Position numbers and translations under genes: made by a program. A stretch of DNA of 64,000 nucleotides from Streptomyces sp. NBC_00102. Its GTDB lineage: Bacteria > Actinomycetota > Actinomycetes > Streptomycetales > Streptomycetaceae. The stretch spans positions 3,596,001 to 3,660,000 of the forward strand of contig NZ_JAPEMC010000001.1 in NCBI RefSeq assembly GCF_026343115.1, in the 5' to 3' direction. Positions 8,118-16,099 of the stretch are shown one piece after another; positions within the stretch are counted from its first letter, which is position 1; each line of letters begins with the position of its first letter. A model generated the notes under the pieces. The model saw nothing but the letters and a program-made list of their open reading frames with translations. It did not search any database and was not told where the DNA came from.

Positions 8118-8969
8118 TTGGGAATGTGGATTGGTGCCCCCGGGGCGCTCCGAGAGATCACGGACGGAGCCGTGTCGTACGACCGTTCCCCGGACCTCGG
8201 AGTGACGGAGTTCCGGAGCCTTGAGGGTGGGGTTACGACGTGGGCCCCCCGGCTCCGGCCCCGCCGGCTCAAGTTGTCGTGGACCGCCATGGAGCGCGGT
8301 GACGTGGACCACCTGGACCGGCTCGCCCGGCGGGTGACCGCCCTCGGTCCCGTCGCCTTGGTGGACCCGCTCTCTCGGAACTTGCTTGCCGGGGACCAGG
8401 CGGCGGGGCTCGGTGCAGCAGCCGGCAAGTGGGCGGTTACTGGCTCGCAGATCGTCATGTACGGCGGGTCTGCCGGAGCGTACGTGCCGAACTCGGTTTC
8501 CGTGGAAACCATCGGTACCTCTGGCCACTCCGATCTGGTGTGGCGGCACCCGTACTTCCACGGAATCCCCGTGGTCCCGGGACAGCGGTACACATGGTGG
8601 ACACCCGGCCTGGTGGCGGCAGGGGCCCCCATGGTCAATTCTCAAGTGGCTTGGTACAGCGCGGCGAAAGGCTTTATGACCACGGCCACGGCGAGCAAGC
8701 CCGGGGTACCCCTGGTGACTACCGCTCCGGCCGGAGCCGCGTACGTCCGCCCGTACGTAGCTTTCACGGCAACGGGTCTTTGGGATCTTGGGGCATCGAT
8801 CTTCTGTCCCGGTGATATCTCGGCCGATCTGCTTGCCGGTGAACGCCCGGCAGGTGAGGGGTGCCCCGCGATGTCGATTACTGGTTACTCGCACGTGGCG
8901 ACCCCGGGGAACGGCGCGTTCCGGGACATCGGGTTGGAGTTGGTGGAGGTGACCAGTGCAGTCGGCTAG
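8118..8969 (+). CDS. Distal tail protein (Dit-like)
   Basis: 283 aa from TTG 8118 with a near-perfect AAGGAGG nine bases upstream, which decides the start. The N-terminus (WIGAPGALREITDGAVSY) and the RRLKLSWTAMERGDVD segment near residue 55 resemble actinophage minor tail proteins at the tail tip. The second half is beta-sandwich-like and may bind carbohydrate. Dit forms the hub ring under the tape measure. It overlaps the next tail gene by 14 bases. Confidence 0.7.
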   Translation: MGMWIGAPGALREITDGAVSYDRSPDLGVTEFRSLEGGVTTWAPRLRPRRLKLSWTAMERGDVDHLDRLARRVTALGPVALVDPLSRNLLAGDQAAGLGAAAGKWAVTGSQIVMYGGSAGAYVPNSVSVETIGTSGHSDLVWRHPYFHGIPVVPGQRYTWWTPGLVAAGAPMVNSQVAWYSAAKGFMTTATASKPGVPLVTTAPAGAAYVRPYVAFTATGLWDLGASIFCPGDISADLLAGERPAGEGCPAMSITGYSHVATPGNGAFRDIGLELVEVTSAVG

Positions 8970-11184
8970 TACCTCGCAGGTGTCTGCGCTTGCGGCCGGC
9001 GAACGGACCGCGAGCCACGTCGTGCGGCTCGGCGGGCAAGATTTTTCCCCCCAGGTGCAGTCATGGGCACTTGACCGCTCATACGGCACGGATCTACCGG
9101 ACGCGATGCGCGCGTTCAGCGGCTCGTCTAGCGCCCAACTATCCGTTTCAGTCAGCGGAGTTGAGGGAGCGTCGGCACCGGCTCTCTACGGGCCGTGGGC
9201 CCCGCGCTCGACAGGCGACGTGGCCCGTCCGGGGCAGTCCGTGACGTGCGGGTGGGGGCTCGGCGGGGAGAGCATCGACGCGTTCCGCGGAACGGTTCGG
9301 GCCCGCGCGGCGGAGTCCGGTACCGACGTGGTGGATCTGGCAGCCCTCGACGGGGCCGAGCGGCTGCGGATGCCCGCTGTACTGCCCCGGCATGACGCGG
9401 GGCTTGTCACGGGAGGTATCGGGGCCCCCTACACCGGGGCGGCATGGGCGGCATCCTCTGTGTGGGCGGTCGACCACCTTCTACGCCGAGCGGGCATTCA
9501 CACTGCTCCGCCGCCGAGGGCGACCAGCATTGTCTACGCATCGCTGCACGGTGGCGCCACTCCCAGCGTGGGCTATCTCGACGCTATGGCGGGTGACTGG
9601 TCCTGGTCGCGCAGTGCCCCTTTCGCGATTGCGCTACAGGCAGGCTCAGCCCCGGGTACTACCGCCAATTTCATTCCGGAATGCAAGCCGGTAAATCGGG
9701 GCACGGGCGGTCTTTTCTTTGAGTACTACGTCGACACCGTGGGGGCGACAACCCCGGTAGTTCGCGTCGGAACTCAGTGGCTGACCGCAGGCAGCGTCTA
9801 CCATTACCTGACCATGCAAGTCGATTTCACAACGGGCGGTATCAGCGTCTGGTCTGGCAGCGATTCCAGGTACGACAAAAACCAGGTTTTGACTTGGACA
9901 TGGAGCAGCCTCAAGGTTCCGCAGGTGCTGCACGTCGGATTTTGGCTCACCTGGTCGGCGACCGGAGTTCCGACAGTGGCCCCTGTTGTTACTGCGGCGG
10001 ACAATGTCCCACGGTTCCTGACGACCGGAACGTTTTCCGCTGTGCCAGCAGCAAGCGGCGCCCTTTCTACGGTGAGTCTCGTCGCGCAAGGTGTACGGGT
10101 TGAGGCCTTTCAAGTAAGCACCCCCGCCGCCAAGCCCGCGACGCTTGCCGAAGTTACGCAAGCGGGAACGTGGAAAAAATCGGCGGTGCTCGACCTTCCG
10201 ACGTTTCCGATGCGGGTTCTTCCTGCCGTATCCGGTTCGGCGTGGGACGTGATTACAGAGATTGCCCGCGCTACTCTTGCCACGGCGGAATTCGACCGGG
10301 ACGGGTTTTTCCGGTGGCGTGGCCACACTCGGTGGGCAACGGTGCCGAACTCAGCCGACGTTACGGTTACCAGCGCGCGAGAGCTGGGAAAGCTCGTGGT
10401 GACCGAGGAAATCGACGCGTGCCGAAACGATGTTGCGGTGCAGTGGACGAACTGGGCACGAATAGCGTTCGAGATTCAGGGGCCGCAGGAGCTACCCACG
10501 CCAGTAGTGATTCCGGCTGGGGGCACCGTTACTCGGACCTTTTCCATCGATACTGACCAGCTCGACCCGCGCGCTCCCGATACTGGTACTGAGGCTATCG
10601 CCGGGTACATGGTCATTAGGGCCACGGCGGTAAGTACTTCCGCTGCGGTGTTTGGGGCGGTAGAGGCGCAGGTATTGCGTGTGGCGGGGACAGTGACTTT
10701 GACCCTGCGGAACCGCTCAGCCACGCCGGTCTATTACCACGGTGTCAGCATGCTCTCTCGAACTCCCCCAAGCGGGTCCGGGCCAGTGCCGTCACTGGCC
10801 ACGGCAACCAGCTCGGCGAGTCAATCGGCGTACGGGGTGCAGTCGTATGAGCACGACGCCGGCGGATGGATTCAGGACCTGCCCGGCGCCACGCAGCTTG
10901 CGAATGCGTTGCGGGACGCCGGAGCTTATCCGGTGCCGCTGCTCGGCTCGGTGGAAATCCTCGCCGACCCGAGAGTTGACCTCGGCGATGTGGTGCGGGT
11001 GGTCGACACGTCGGGGGCAGCACTCGACACTCTTGCCTGGGTGGTCGGAATTCAGACGGCCAGTGCGGATGGTGCAGTGACACAGTCACTCACACTTCGG
11101 GGCGCGACTAACCAGGGGTGGCCCACGGACGTTGGGCTTTCTCCGGACCCGCCCACTCGTCCCGGCGCGCCAGACCCGGTCTAA
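8956..11184 (+). CDS. Minor tail protein (tail tip / Tal-like)
   Basis: 742 aa from GTG inside the end of the Dit gene. The first 200 residues contain a hub-like domain (HVVRLGGQDFSPQVQSWALDRSYG). Residues about 210-400 form a concanavalin-type carbohydrate-binding region (GGLFFEYYVDTVG, FWLTWSATGVP). The C-terminal part is beta-rich with a VEILADPRVDLGDVVRVVDTSG segment seen in phage tip proteins. It likely contacts the host wall. No peptidase motif is visible. It is the last structural gene before lysis, and no long fibre gene follows. Confidence 0.7.
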   Translation: MQSASTSQVSALAAGERTASHVVRLGGQDFSPQVQSWALDRSYGTDLPDAMRAFSGSSSAQLSVSVSGVEGASAPALYGPWAPRSTGDVARPGQSVTCGWGLGGESIDAFRGTVRARAAESGTDVVDLAALDGAERLRMPAVLPRHDAGLVTGGIGAPYTGAAWAASSVWAVDHLLRRAGIHTAPPPRATSIVYASLHGGATPSVGYLDAMAGDWSWSRSAPFAIALQAGSAPGTTANFIPECKPVNRGTGGLFFEYYVDTVGATTPVVRVGTQWLTAGSVYHYLTMQVDFTTGGISVWSGSDSRYDKNQVLTWTWSSLKVPQVLHVGFWLTWSATGVPTVAPVVTAADNVPRFLTTGTFSAVPAASGALSTVSLVAQGVRVEAFQVSTPAAKPATLAEVTQAGTWKKSAVLDLPTFPMRVLPAVSGSAWDVITEIARATLATAEFDRDGFFRWRGHTRWATVPNSADVTVTSARELGKLVVTEEIDACRNDVAVQWTNWARIAFEIQGPQELPTPVVIPAGGTVTRTFSIDTDQLDPRAPDTGTEAIAGYMVIRATAVSTSAAVFGAVEAQVLRVAGTVTLTLRNRSATPVYYHGVSMLSRTPPSGSGPVPSLATATSSASQSAYGVQSYEHDAGGWIQDLPGATQLANALRDAGAYPVPLLGSVEILADPRVDLGDVVRVVDTSGAALDTLAWVVGIQTASADGAVTQSLTLRGATNQGWPTDVGLSPDPPTRPGAPDPV

Positions 11185-11201
11185 AAGGAGGTGACATCGC
11201 A

Positions 11202-11456
11202 ATGACGGACCAAGACGACCCGTTGGGCGTGGTAATCGGCGCTCGGGAAGTCTTTGACGAAGTGGTGGGGCTCCGGGGCGACGTGCGGTCGCTCATCGAG
11301 AGCGGCGAGGACGTGCGCGACCAGCTCGACGACCACGAGACCCGGATTCGCGGACTGGAAAGCGAGCAGGGGAAGTTCGTCGTCCCCGTGGCCGTGATTA
11401 CCGGTGTCGCAACCGTCGTTGCGGCCGGTCTCGCCGTAGCGAAATTCGCCGGATAA
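11202..11456 (+). CDS. Coiled-coil membrane protein of lysis region
   Basis: 84 aa from ATG with AAAGGAGGTGA upstream. Residues 12-58 are acidic and heptad-like (GDVRSLIESGEDVRDQLDD, RIRGLESEQG). Residues 61-82 form one membrane helix rich in Val and Ala, with a short tail. This coil-plus-C-terminal-anchor design is like XhlA or DUF2746-type phage proteins associated with holin function. It precedes the endolysin and is separated from it by a terminator. Exact role not proven. Confidence 0.5.
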   Translation: MTDQDDPLGVVIGAREVFDEVVGLRGDVRSLIESGEDVRDQLDDHETRIRGLESEQGKFVVPVAVITGVATVVAAGLAVAKFAG

Positions 11457-11479
11457 CCCACCGGCACAACACAGATACC

Positions 11480-11513
11480 AGCCCCGCCGACTGATTACCG
11501 GGCGGGGCTTTTT
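11480..11513 (+). terminator. Terminator ahead of endolysin
   Basis: AGCCCCGCC pairs perfectly with GGCGGGGCT and is followed by five T residues. The T run ends 20 bases before the endolysin start, so the endolysin must be expressed by read-through or from a promoter overlapping the hairpin. Confidence 0.8.
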
Positions 11514-11533
11514 CATGTCTAAAAGGGGAACTC

Positions 11534-12430
11534 ATGGCAACGCCTATGACCGCAGACCAGTTCGTAAAGGCCCTTGAGGCCGAGGGTCTGACGATTTCTG
11601 AACACGCAGGATGGCGGACACACAACCGCAACGGCGTCGGAGCTTGGGGGCCCGTCAACGGCGTCGTCATCCATCACACCGCAGGGTCTAACTCGCTGGA
11701 ATTGGTCTACGCGGGCCGGTCGGACCTTCCGGGCCCGCTGTGTCATTCCCACCTTGCGAAGAACGGCACCGTGACCATGGTCGGCAACGGCCGCGCCAAT
11801 CACGCTGGCAGCTTCGCAGCGAACGCATTTAACGCGATGGTCACCGAGTCGTCCACGCACCCGCGTCCGGATTCCGCAGAGCCCGTCGACGCGAACAGCC
11901 GCACGTACGGACTTGAGATCGAGAATCTTGGTAACGGGACGGACCCCTACCCGGCTGCACAGTACGACGCGGCGGTTCGTTGGGCTGCTGCCGTCTGCCG
12001 GTTCCACGGTTGGTCTGCGGATTCTGTCATCGGCCACGCCGAGGGCACCCGCCGGAAGGTCGATCCGAGCTTCAGCATGTCCACCTTCCGGGCCGACGTG
12101 GCAAAGAGGCTCAAGCCTCCGACCACACCCGGCACCGCTACCAAGACGACCAGCACCAGCACGGGTAAGCCCAAGCCGGTCCAGTACGCGCCGTTTCCCG
12201 GGGCCGCGTACTTCAAGAAGAACCCCCGCAGCGCGCTGATCACCGCCATGGGGCGCCGGCTGGTCGCCGAGGGCTGCGGCAAGTACAAGTCCGGCCCTGG
12301 TCCGCAGTGGACCGAGGTGGACCGGCTCTCTTACGCAGCTTGGCAGCGAAAGCGGGGATTCTCCGGCACGTCCGCGGACGGCTGGCCCGGGGCACAGACG
12401 TGGGCCGCGCTGCGAGTTCCGAAGGCGTGA
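11534..12430 (+). CDS. Endolysin: N-acetylmuramoyl-L-alanine amidase
   Basis: 298 aa. An Amidase_2/PGRP catalytic domain spans roughly residues 25-185. Likely zinc ligands are His47 in VVIHHTAG, His168 in IGHAEG and Asp177 in RKVDPSF. Lys175 fits the catalytic Lys/Thr position. A Thr/Lys/Pro linker (about 200-220) joins a C-terminal wall-binding domain (YFKKNPRSALITAMGRRL, YAAWQRKRGFSGTSADGWPG), common in Streptomyces phage lysins. It has no signal peptide, so it needs a holin. It cuts the amide bond between muramic acid and the stem peptide. AAAAGGGGA precedes the ATG. Confidence 0.9.
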   Translation: MATPMTADQFVKALEAEGLTISEHAGWRTHNRNGVGAWGPVNGVVIHHTAGSNSLELVYAGRSDLPGPLCHSHLAKNGTVTMVGNGRANHAGSFAANAFNAMVTESSTHPRPDSAEPVDANSRTYGLEIENLGNGTDPYPAAQYDAAVRWAAAVCRFHGWSADSVIGHAEGTRRKVDPSFSMSTFRADVAKRLKPPTTPGTATKTTSTSTGKPKPVQYAPFPGAAYFKKNPRSALITAMGRRLVAEGCGKYKSGPGPQWTEVDRLSYAAWQRKRGFSGTSADGWPGAQTWAALRVPKA

Positions 12431-12580
12431 CCGGTGCCCGGTTTGCCGGGACCAGCTCGGGGCCGACGTGCCCACCCATCTCACGCAGCGTGTCGGCCGG
12501 TGTCTCCGGTGTCCCGGTATCGCCCGGTCGTGCAGCTGCTCAGAATCTCGACGCTCCGTCACCAACTCACAGGAGAAAAA

Positions 12581-12829
12581 ATGCAGTTCATCAAGGCGCA
12601 TCCCGCCCGAATCTACGCCGTGGTGGTTGCCGCGCTGGCCCTGGTCGCGCACTACGTGCCCGGTCTCCCGTCCGCTCTTGTCCTCGGCTTGGTCGCCGCA
12701 GTGCTCGGTACCGGTGAGGCGGTGCAGCGGACGGAGAACGGCAAGACTGTGGCAGCCGGGACCGACCAGGGCAACGACCACGACGGCCAGGGCGACGACG
12801 CCACGCCCCACGCCGAGGTGAGCGAGTGA
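12581..12829 (+). CDS. Putative holin
   Basis: 82 aa from ATG with AGGAGA immediately upstream. Two hydrophobic helices (about residues 8-23 and 29-44, VVVAALALVAHYVPGLPS and LVLGLVAAVLG) are separated by a short turn. They are followed by a charged, Asp/Gly/Gln-rich cytoplasmic tail. That is a class II holin layout, and it follows the endolysin. A longer in-frame reading from 12,434 lacks a ribosome site. The stop overlaps the next gene as GTGA. Confidence 0.7.
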   Translation: MQFIKAHPARIYAVVVAALALVAHYVPGLPSALVLGLVAAVLGTGEAVQRTENGKTVAAGTDQGNDHDGQGDDATPHAEVSE

Positions 12830-13410
12830 CCTTCCGGCATGTGGCGATCGTCGGGCGTGCCCGCGCGGGGAAGGACACCGTTGCGGCCCGCCTGGTTTTT
12901 CAACACTCGTACACCAGGGTCGCGTTTGCGGATGCGCTCAAGACGGCAGCGCTCGACCTGGACCCGATCATCAGAGCCGAGGGGACGCCCCTTGGGGTTC
13001 TTCCTGTACGGCTCTCTGATCTTGTGCACCGCCACGGGTGGGAGCGCTGCAAGGTCGAGCACGCCGAGGTACGCCGCACCTTGCAGCGGCTCGGGGAAGC
13101 CGTCCGCCGCACCGACTCGGGGCATTGGGTGCGCGTGGCGGTGCAGCAGCTCGACACCGCCGATTCATGGGGCCTTCCCGTGGTCGTCTCCGATGTGCGG
13201 TACCGCAACGAACTGTCCGCGCTCCGCGACCGGGGCGCCCTGGTCGTGCGTGTCGAGCGCCCCGGGGCCGGAGCCGGAGCCGGGGTTGCCGAACGGCTGC
13301 ACGTCTCGGAGACCGAACTGGACGACGCTCCGGCGGACGTGACGATCACCAATTCCGGGACGCTCGCCGATCTGTTTGCCGCTGTTGACGCTCTGCCGCT
13401 GCGGCATTGA
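12826..13410 (+). CDS. Deoxynucleoside monophosphate kinase
   Basis: 194 aa from GTG overlapping the holin stop. A Walker A loop GRARAGKDT lies at residues 10-18, followed by FADALKTAALDLDP (lid/acceptor region) and VVVSDVRYRNELSALRD. This is the phage-type dNMP kinase that phosphorylates dNMPs to dNDPs for phage DNA synthesis. The C-terminal HVSETELDD segment and final strand are typical of the family. A Gly-Ala-Gly-Ala insert near residue 147 is low complexity. It begins the nucleotide-metabolism block. Confidence 0.85.
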   Translation: MTFRHVAIVGRARAGKDTVAARLVFQHSYTRVAFADALKTAALDLDPIIRAEGTPLGVLPVRLSDLVHRHGWERCKVEHAEVRRTLQRLGEAVRRTDSGHWVRVAVQQLDTADSWGLPVVVSDVRYRNELSALRDRGALVVRVERPGAGAGAGVAERLHVSETELDDAPADVTITNSGTLADLFAAVDALPLRH

Positions 13411-13463
13411 CGCCCGGCGGGTGACTCCGCTTTCTCTCAAATCGAACCCATAGGGGGACACCC

Positions 13464-14297
13464 ATGCCCGGAAACGTCCGGACGATTCAGCGCGGGGGTT
13501 CACGGTGGTACGTGGACCCTGTAACCGCAATCAAGTACCCCGGTGTGACCAGCATTATCGCCATGCTGCCCAAGCCGTTCCTTGTCTGGTGGGCGGCCCG
13601 GATGACCGCCGAAACGGCAGTGGCAAGCCTTCCTGCGGTGGCATCCATTGCCGCACGAGATGAAGCCGGGGCGATTGACTACCTCCGCAATGCGCATTCC
13701 CGGTACACCAAGCTCCGCGCCAAAGTGGGAAGTCAGGCGCACGACCTCTTTGAGCGCATGGTCCGGGGCGAGGCTATCGGGCGTGTGCACCCCGATCTAG
13801 AGCCGTACCGCGAGGGTTTCGCAGAATTCCTTGAGGCCGTGCGGCCGGTCCTGGTGTCCGCCGAGGACATTGCATGGTCCGACACGCACGAATACGCGGG
13901 CAGTTTTGACGCGATCTTGCGCGTGCAGCTCGGGGAGGACGGAAAGCCGGACCACGACGCCGGCACGTGGCACACGCTGATAGTCGACTGGAAAACGTCC
14001 AAGTCCACGTACCCCGAGGTCGGATTGCAAATGGCCGCTTATGCCCACGCCGACAAGATCATTGGGCCGGATGGGAATTCCGAGCCCATGCCGGAATTCG
14101 ACGGCGCGGCAGTGCTGCACATCACCCCGGATGGGTGGGCTTTCAAGCCCGTCCGCATCGACCGCGAGATTTTCGATGTTTTTCTCACTCTGCGGAAGGT
14201 CTTTACATGGGACCGCGAGACTTCTAAGACCGTGATCGGTCGAGCCATCGCCGAGAGCGCGCGCAGGATCATTACCGGCACTCAGCGCCGCGCGTAG
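13464..14297 (+). CDS. RecB/Cas4-like PD-(D/E)XK exonuclease
   Basis: 277 aa. The nuclease core is visible: GSQAH at 89-93 (the GxxxH helix), Asp149 in GSFDAI, and the Asp175-x-Lys177 pair in LIVDWKTSK. Gln189 with Tyr193 (GLQMAAYA) gives the QxxxY motif. This layout marks the RecB C-terminal / lambda-exo / Cas4-type nucleases that resect ends in phage recombination. No Fe-S cysteine cluster is seen, so a true Cas4 is unlikely. It lies ahead of the directionality factor and is followed by a strong terminator. Confidence 0.85.
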   Translation: MPGNVRTIQRGGSRWYVDPVTAIKYPGVTSIIAMLPKPFLVWWAARMTAETAVASLPAVASIAARDEAGAIDYLRNAHSRYTKLRAKVGSQAHDLFERMVRGEAIGRVHPDLEPYREGFAEFLEAVRPVLVSAEDIAWSDTHEYAGSFDAILRVQLGEDGKPDHDAGTWHTLIVDWKTSKSTYPEVGLQMAAYAHADKIIGPDGNSEPMPEFDGAAVLHITPDGWAFKPVRIDREIFDVFLTLRKVFTWDRETSKTVIGRAIAESARRIITGTQRRA

Positions 14298-14326
14298 CAC
14301 CAGCAGCTTTCTGCACACCCGACACC

Positions 14327-14360
14327 AGGGCGATTCCGCACAAGCGGACCGCCCTTTTTT
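14327..14360 (+). terminator. Terminator ahead of the Gp3-like gene
   Basis: AGGGCG/CGCCCT outer stem with an inner TCCGC/GCGGA stem, then six T residues. Only 23 bases separate the T run from the next ATG. Confidence 0.8.
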
Positions 14361-14383
14361 CATGCCTAAAAACAGGAGTAGTC

Positions 14384-15085
14384 ATGGCACTGCGCATTTT
14401 CGAGACCGACCCGAACGCCAAGCCCAAGCAGTCCTTTGCGAACGACACGGTTGGGCGTTTCCACGGAGGCAAGCAGGTCGACAACCTTCCTGTTGCCCTT
14501 TCCGAGTGGCGCGTGACGACCGGCGACCCCGAGGTTGCCGCCGCTATCGCTCAGCTTATGGGCGGTACTCCCGTCGACACCGATTCTACGTCGGAAAACT
14601 TCATCGAGATTCTGACGACTCAGGACAAGGTGAAGGCGGTAATTTCCGGCCCGGATGCCATCTCGTCCGATCTGAAGCTGTGGAATGGCTCAGCGCTCAT
14701 TCACCACTGCGACGGTGTGGAATTCCTGTCGCCCGAGGAAGACAAGGGCAAGCCGTGCCGCTGCCCTGCTCTGATGGAGGACCGTAAGGCTGCTGCAAAG
14801 GCCAAGCGGGGCCCGTCGCCCTCTATCGCGGTTACCTTCCGCATTGCCGAGGATTACGACCTCGGCCTTTTCAAGCTCCAGACCGGTTCTTGGAAGCTCG
14901 CCGAGGTTCTGCATGAGGTTGAGAACGCGCTCGACCGCATCGGCAGCGAGGCCCTGTGCTCCATTGAACTTGAGCTGGTCGAGTACACCACCAAGAAGGG
15001 TCGCGACGTTTCTTACCGCAAGCCGGTAATTCGTGTTCTCAAGTCGTGGAACGACGCAATCGCCGACGCGTCCAAGTCGCTCTAG
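14384..15085 (+). CDS. Gp3-like recombination directionality factor
   Basis: 233 aa with AGGAG eight bases before the ATG. The sequence MALRIFETDPNAKP, then FHGGKQVDNLPVALSEWRVTTGDP, and a CDGVEFL...GKPCRCP cysteine region near residues 110-130 match what I know of the phiC31 gp3 family. That family binds a large serine integrase and switches it from attP x attB to attL x attR recombination (excision). Length is close to phiC31 gp3 (244 aa). The matching integrase is not in this window. A role in DNA replication has also been suggested for this family, so the name is by family resemblance. Confidence 0.7.
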   Translation: MALRIFETDPNAKPKQSFANDTVGRFHGGKQVDNLPVALSEWRVTTGDPEVAAAIAQLMGGTPVDTDSTSENFIEILTTQDKVKAVISGPDAISSDLKLWNGSALIHHCDGVEFLSPEEDKGKPCRCPALMEDRKAAAKAKRGPSPSIAVTFRIAEDYDLGLFKLQTGSWKLAEVLHEVENALDRIGSEALCSIELELVEYTTKKGRDVSYRKPVIRVLKSWNDAIADASKSL

Positions 15086-15097
15086 CAGGAGGGTTCT

Positions 15098-16099
15098 ATG
15101 CCCATCCTGGAGCTTTTCGCGGGGTACGGGGGGCTCGGCCTGGCGGTCGAGAGCCTCACCGGGGAACGCGTGCGTTTCGTCGCTGAGAACGACCAGTACG
15201 CGTCACAGATTCTCGCCGAGCGTTATCCCGACGCGCCAAATCTGGGTGATGTCACGGAAATTGACTGGGCATCACTAATTGGCGTGGTCGACATCATCAC
15301 CGCCGGGTTCCCCTGCCAGGGAATCAGTAATGCGGGTCTACGTAGAGGATTTGAAGATGAGCGCTCGGCAACTTGGTTCAACGTCATTGAAGCCATTCGC
15401 GTACTACGACCGCGAATTGTTTTTTTGGAAAACGTCGCCGCAATCAGAGGGCGCGGGCTCGCGGAAGTACTCGGGGGCTTGGCCTCGGCAGGGTACGACG
15501 CTAAATGGTGCTGCTATCGCGCGTCCGCCGCTGGAGCCCCCCACCATAGAGACCGCTGGTTCTGCGTCGCAGTGCCTGAAAACCCCGACAGCGAACCTTG
15601 GGGTGAATGGCGGCGCACAGCATCCGGACAAGCGCCGTGGTATGAATTCGATTCCCCCTCGCGGGGGGGGGGGGGGGAATCATCCTCCCGTAAGCAGCCC
15701 CACGGAAGCACGCTCGCCGATGAAGTGTGCTTTCTTCTTCCCCACTCCGACCGTCTCAGACGCATTGGGCGGGCCGGGTGGCTCGAAGAACAGACGCGGG
15801 GGCCCGAATCTCCGGACTCTTGTCATTCTCCTGCCGCATGGTGGGGGAACTACCTCCCCGTAATTCGCCGCTGGGAGCGTCTCACCGGAGTCCACGCGCC
15901 TGCCCCTACCGAGATTGGCCCCCGTGGCGGAATTCGCGTCACAGCCGCATTCGCTGAGTGGCTCATGGGGCTTTCTCCGCAGTGGGTTACCGGTGTTCCC
16001 GGACTAACCCGGGGACAGCAGCTTAAGGCCATTGGGAACGGTGTCTGCCCGCCTCAAGCCTATGCGGCCTACCGGCACTTGCTTATGGGCGGAGCCTAA
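15098..16099 (+). CDS. C5-cytosine DNA methyltransferase 1
   Basis: 333 aa with AGGAGG upstream. Motif I LFAGYGGLG (6-14) binds AdoMet. Motif IV GFPCQGIS holds the catalytic Cys73. Motif VI FLENVA contains Glu111-Asn112-Val113, and motif VIII is HHRDRWF. After a variable linker, the C-terminus has motif X (AIGNGVCPPQA). The linker (about 170-250) holds a run of 15 G residues at 15,663-15,677 that reads as Gly-Gly-Gly-Gly. A change by one or two bases would truncate the protein. It adds a methyl to C5 of cytosine, probably protecting phage DNA or altering transcription. No endonuclease is linked. A paralogue follows with no gap. Confidence 0.87.
   Translation: MPILELFAGYGGLGLAVESLTGERVRFVAENDQYASQILAERYPDAPNLGDVTEIDWASLIGVVDIITAGFPCQGISNAGLRRGFEDERSATWFNVIEAIRVLRPRIVFLENVAAIRGRGLAEVLGGLASAGYDAKWCCYRASAAGAPHHRDRWFCVAVPENPDSEPWGEWRRTASGQAPWYEFDSPSRGGGGESSSRKQPHGSTLADEVCFLLPHSDRLRRIGRAGWLEEQTRGPESPDSCHSPAAWWGNYLPVIRRWERLTGVHAPAPTEIGPRGGIRVTAAFAEWLMGLSPQWVTGVPGLTRGQQLKAIGNGVCPPQAYAAYRHLLMGGA
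15663..15677 (+). repeat. 15-G homopolymer inside methyltransferase 1
   Basis: An unbroken run of fifteen G residues inside the coding frame. With 15 (or 12, 18) the frame stays open to 16,099. With 13 or 16 it reaches a stop at 15,691-15,693. With 14 or 17 it continues in another frame to a stop at 15,861-15,863. Such tracts mutate quickly by slippage and are also prone to sequencing error. Confidence 0.85.

Noticed and set aside
13464..14297. Possible true Cas4 and hence a CRISPR link
   Set aside because: No Fe-S cysteine cluster and no cas genes nearby. A phage recombination exonuclease is the simpler reading.
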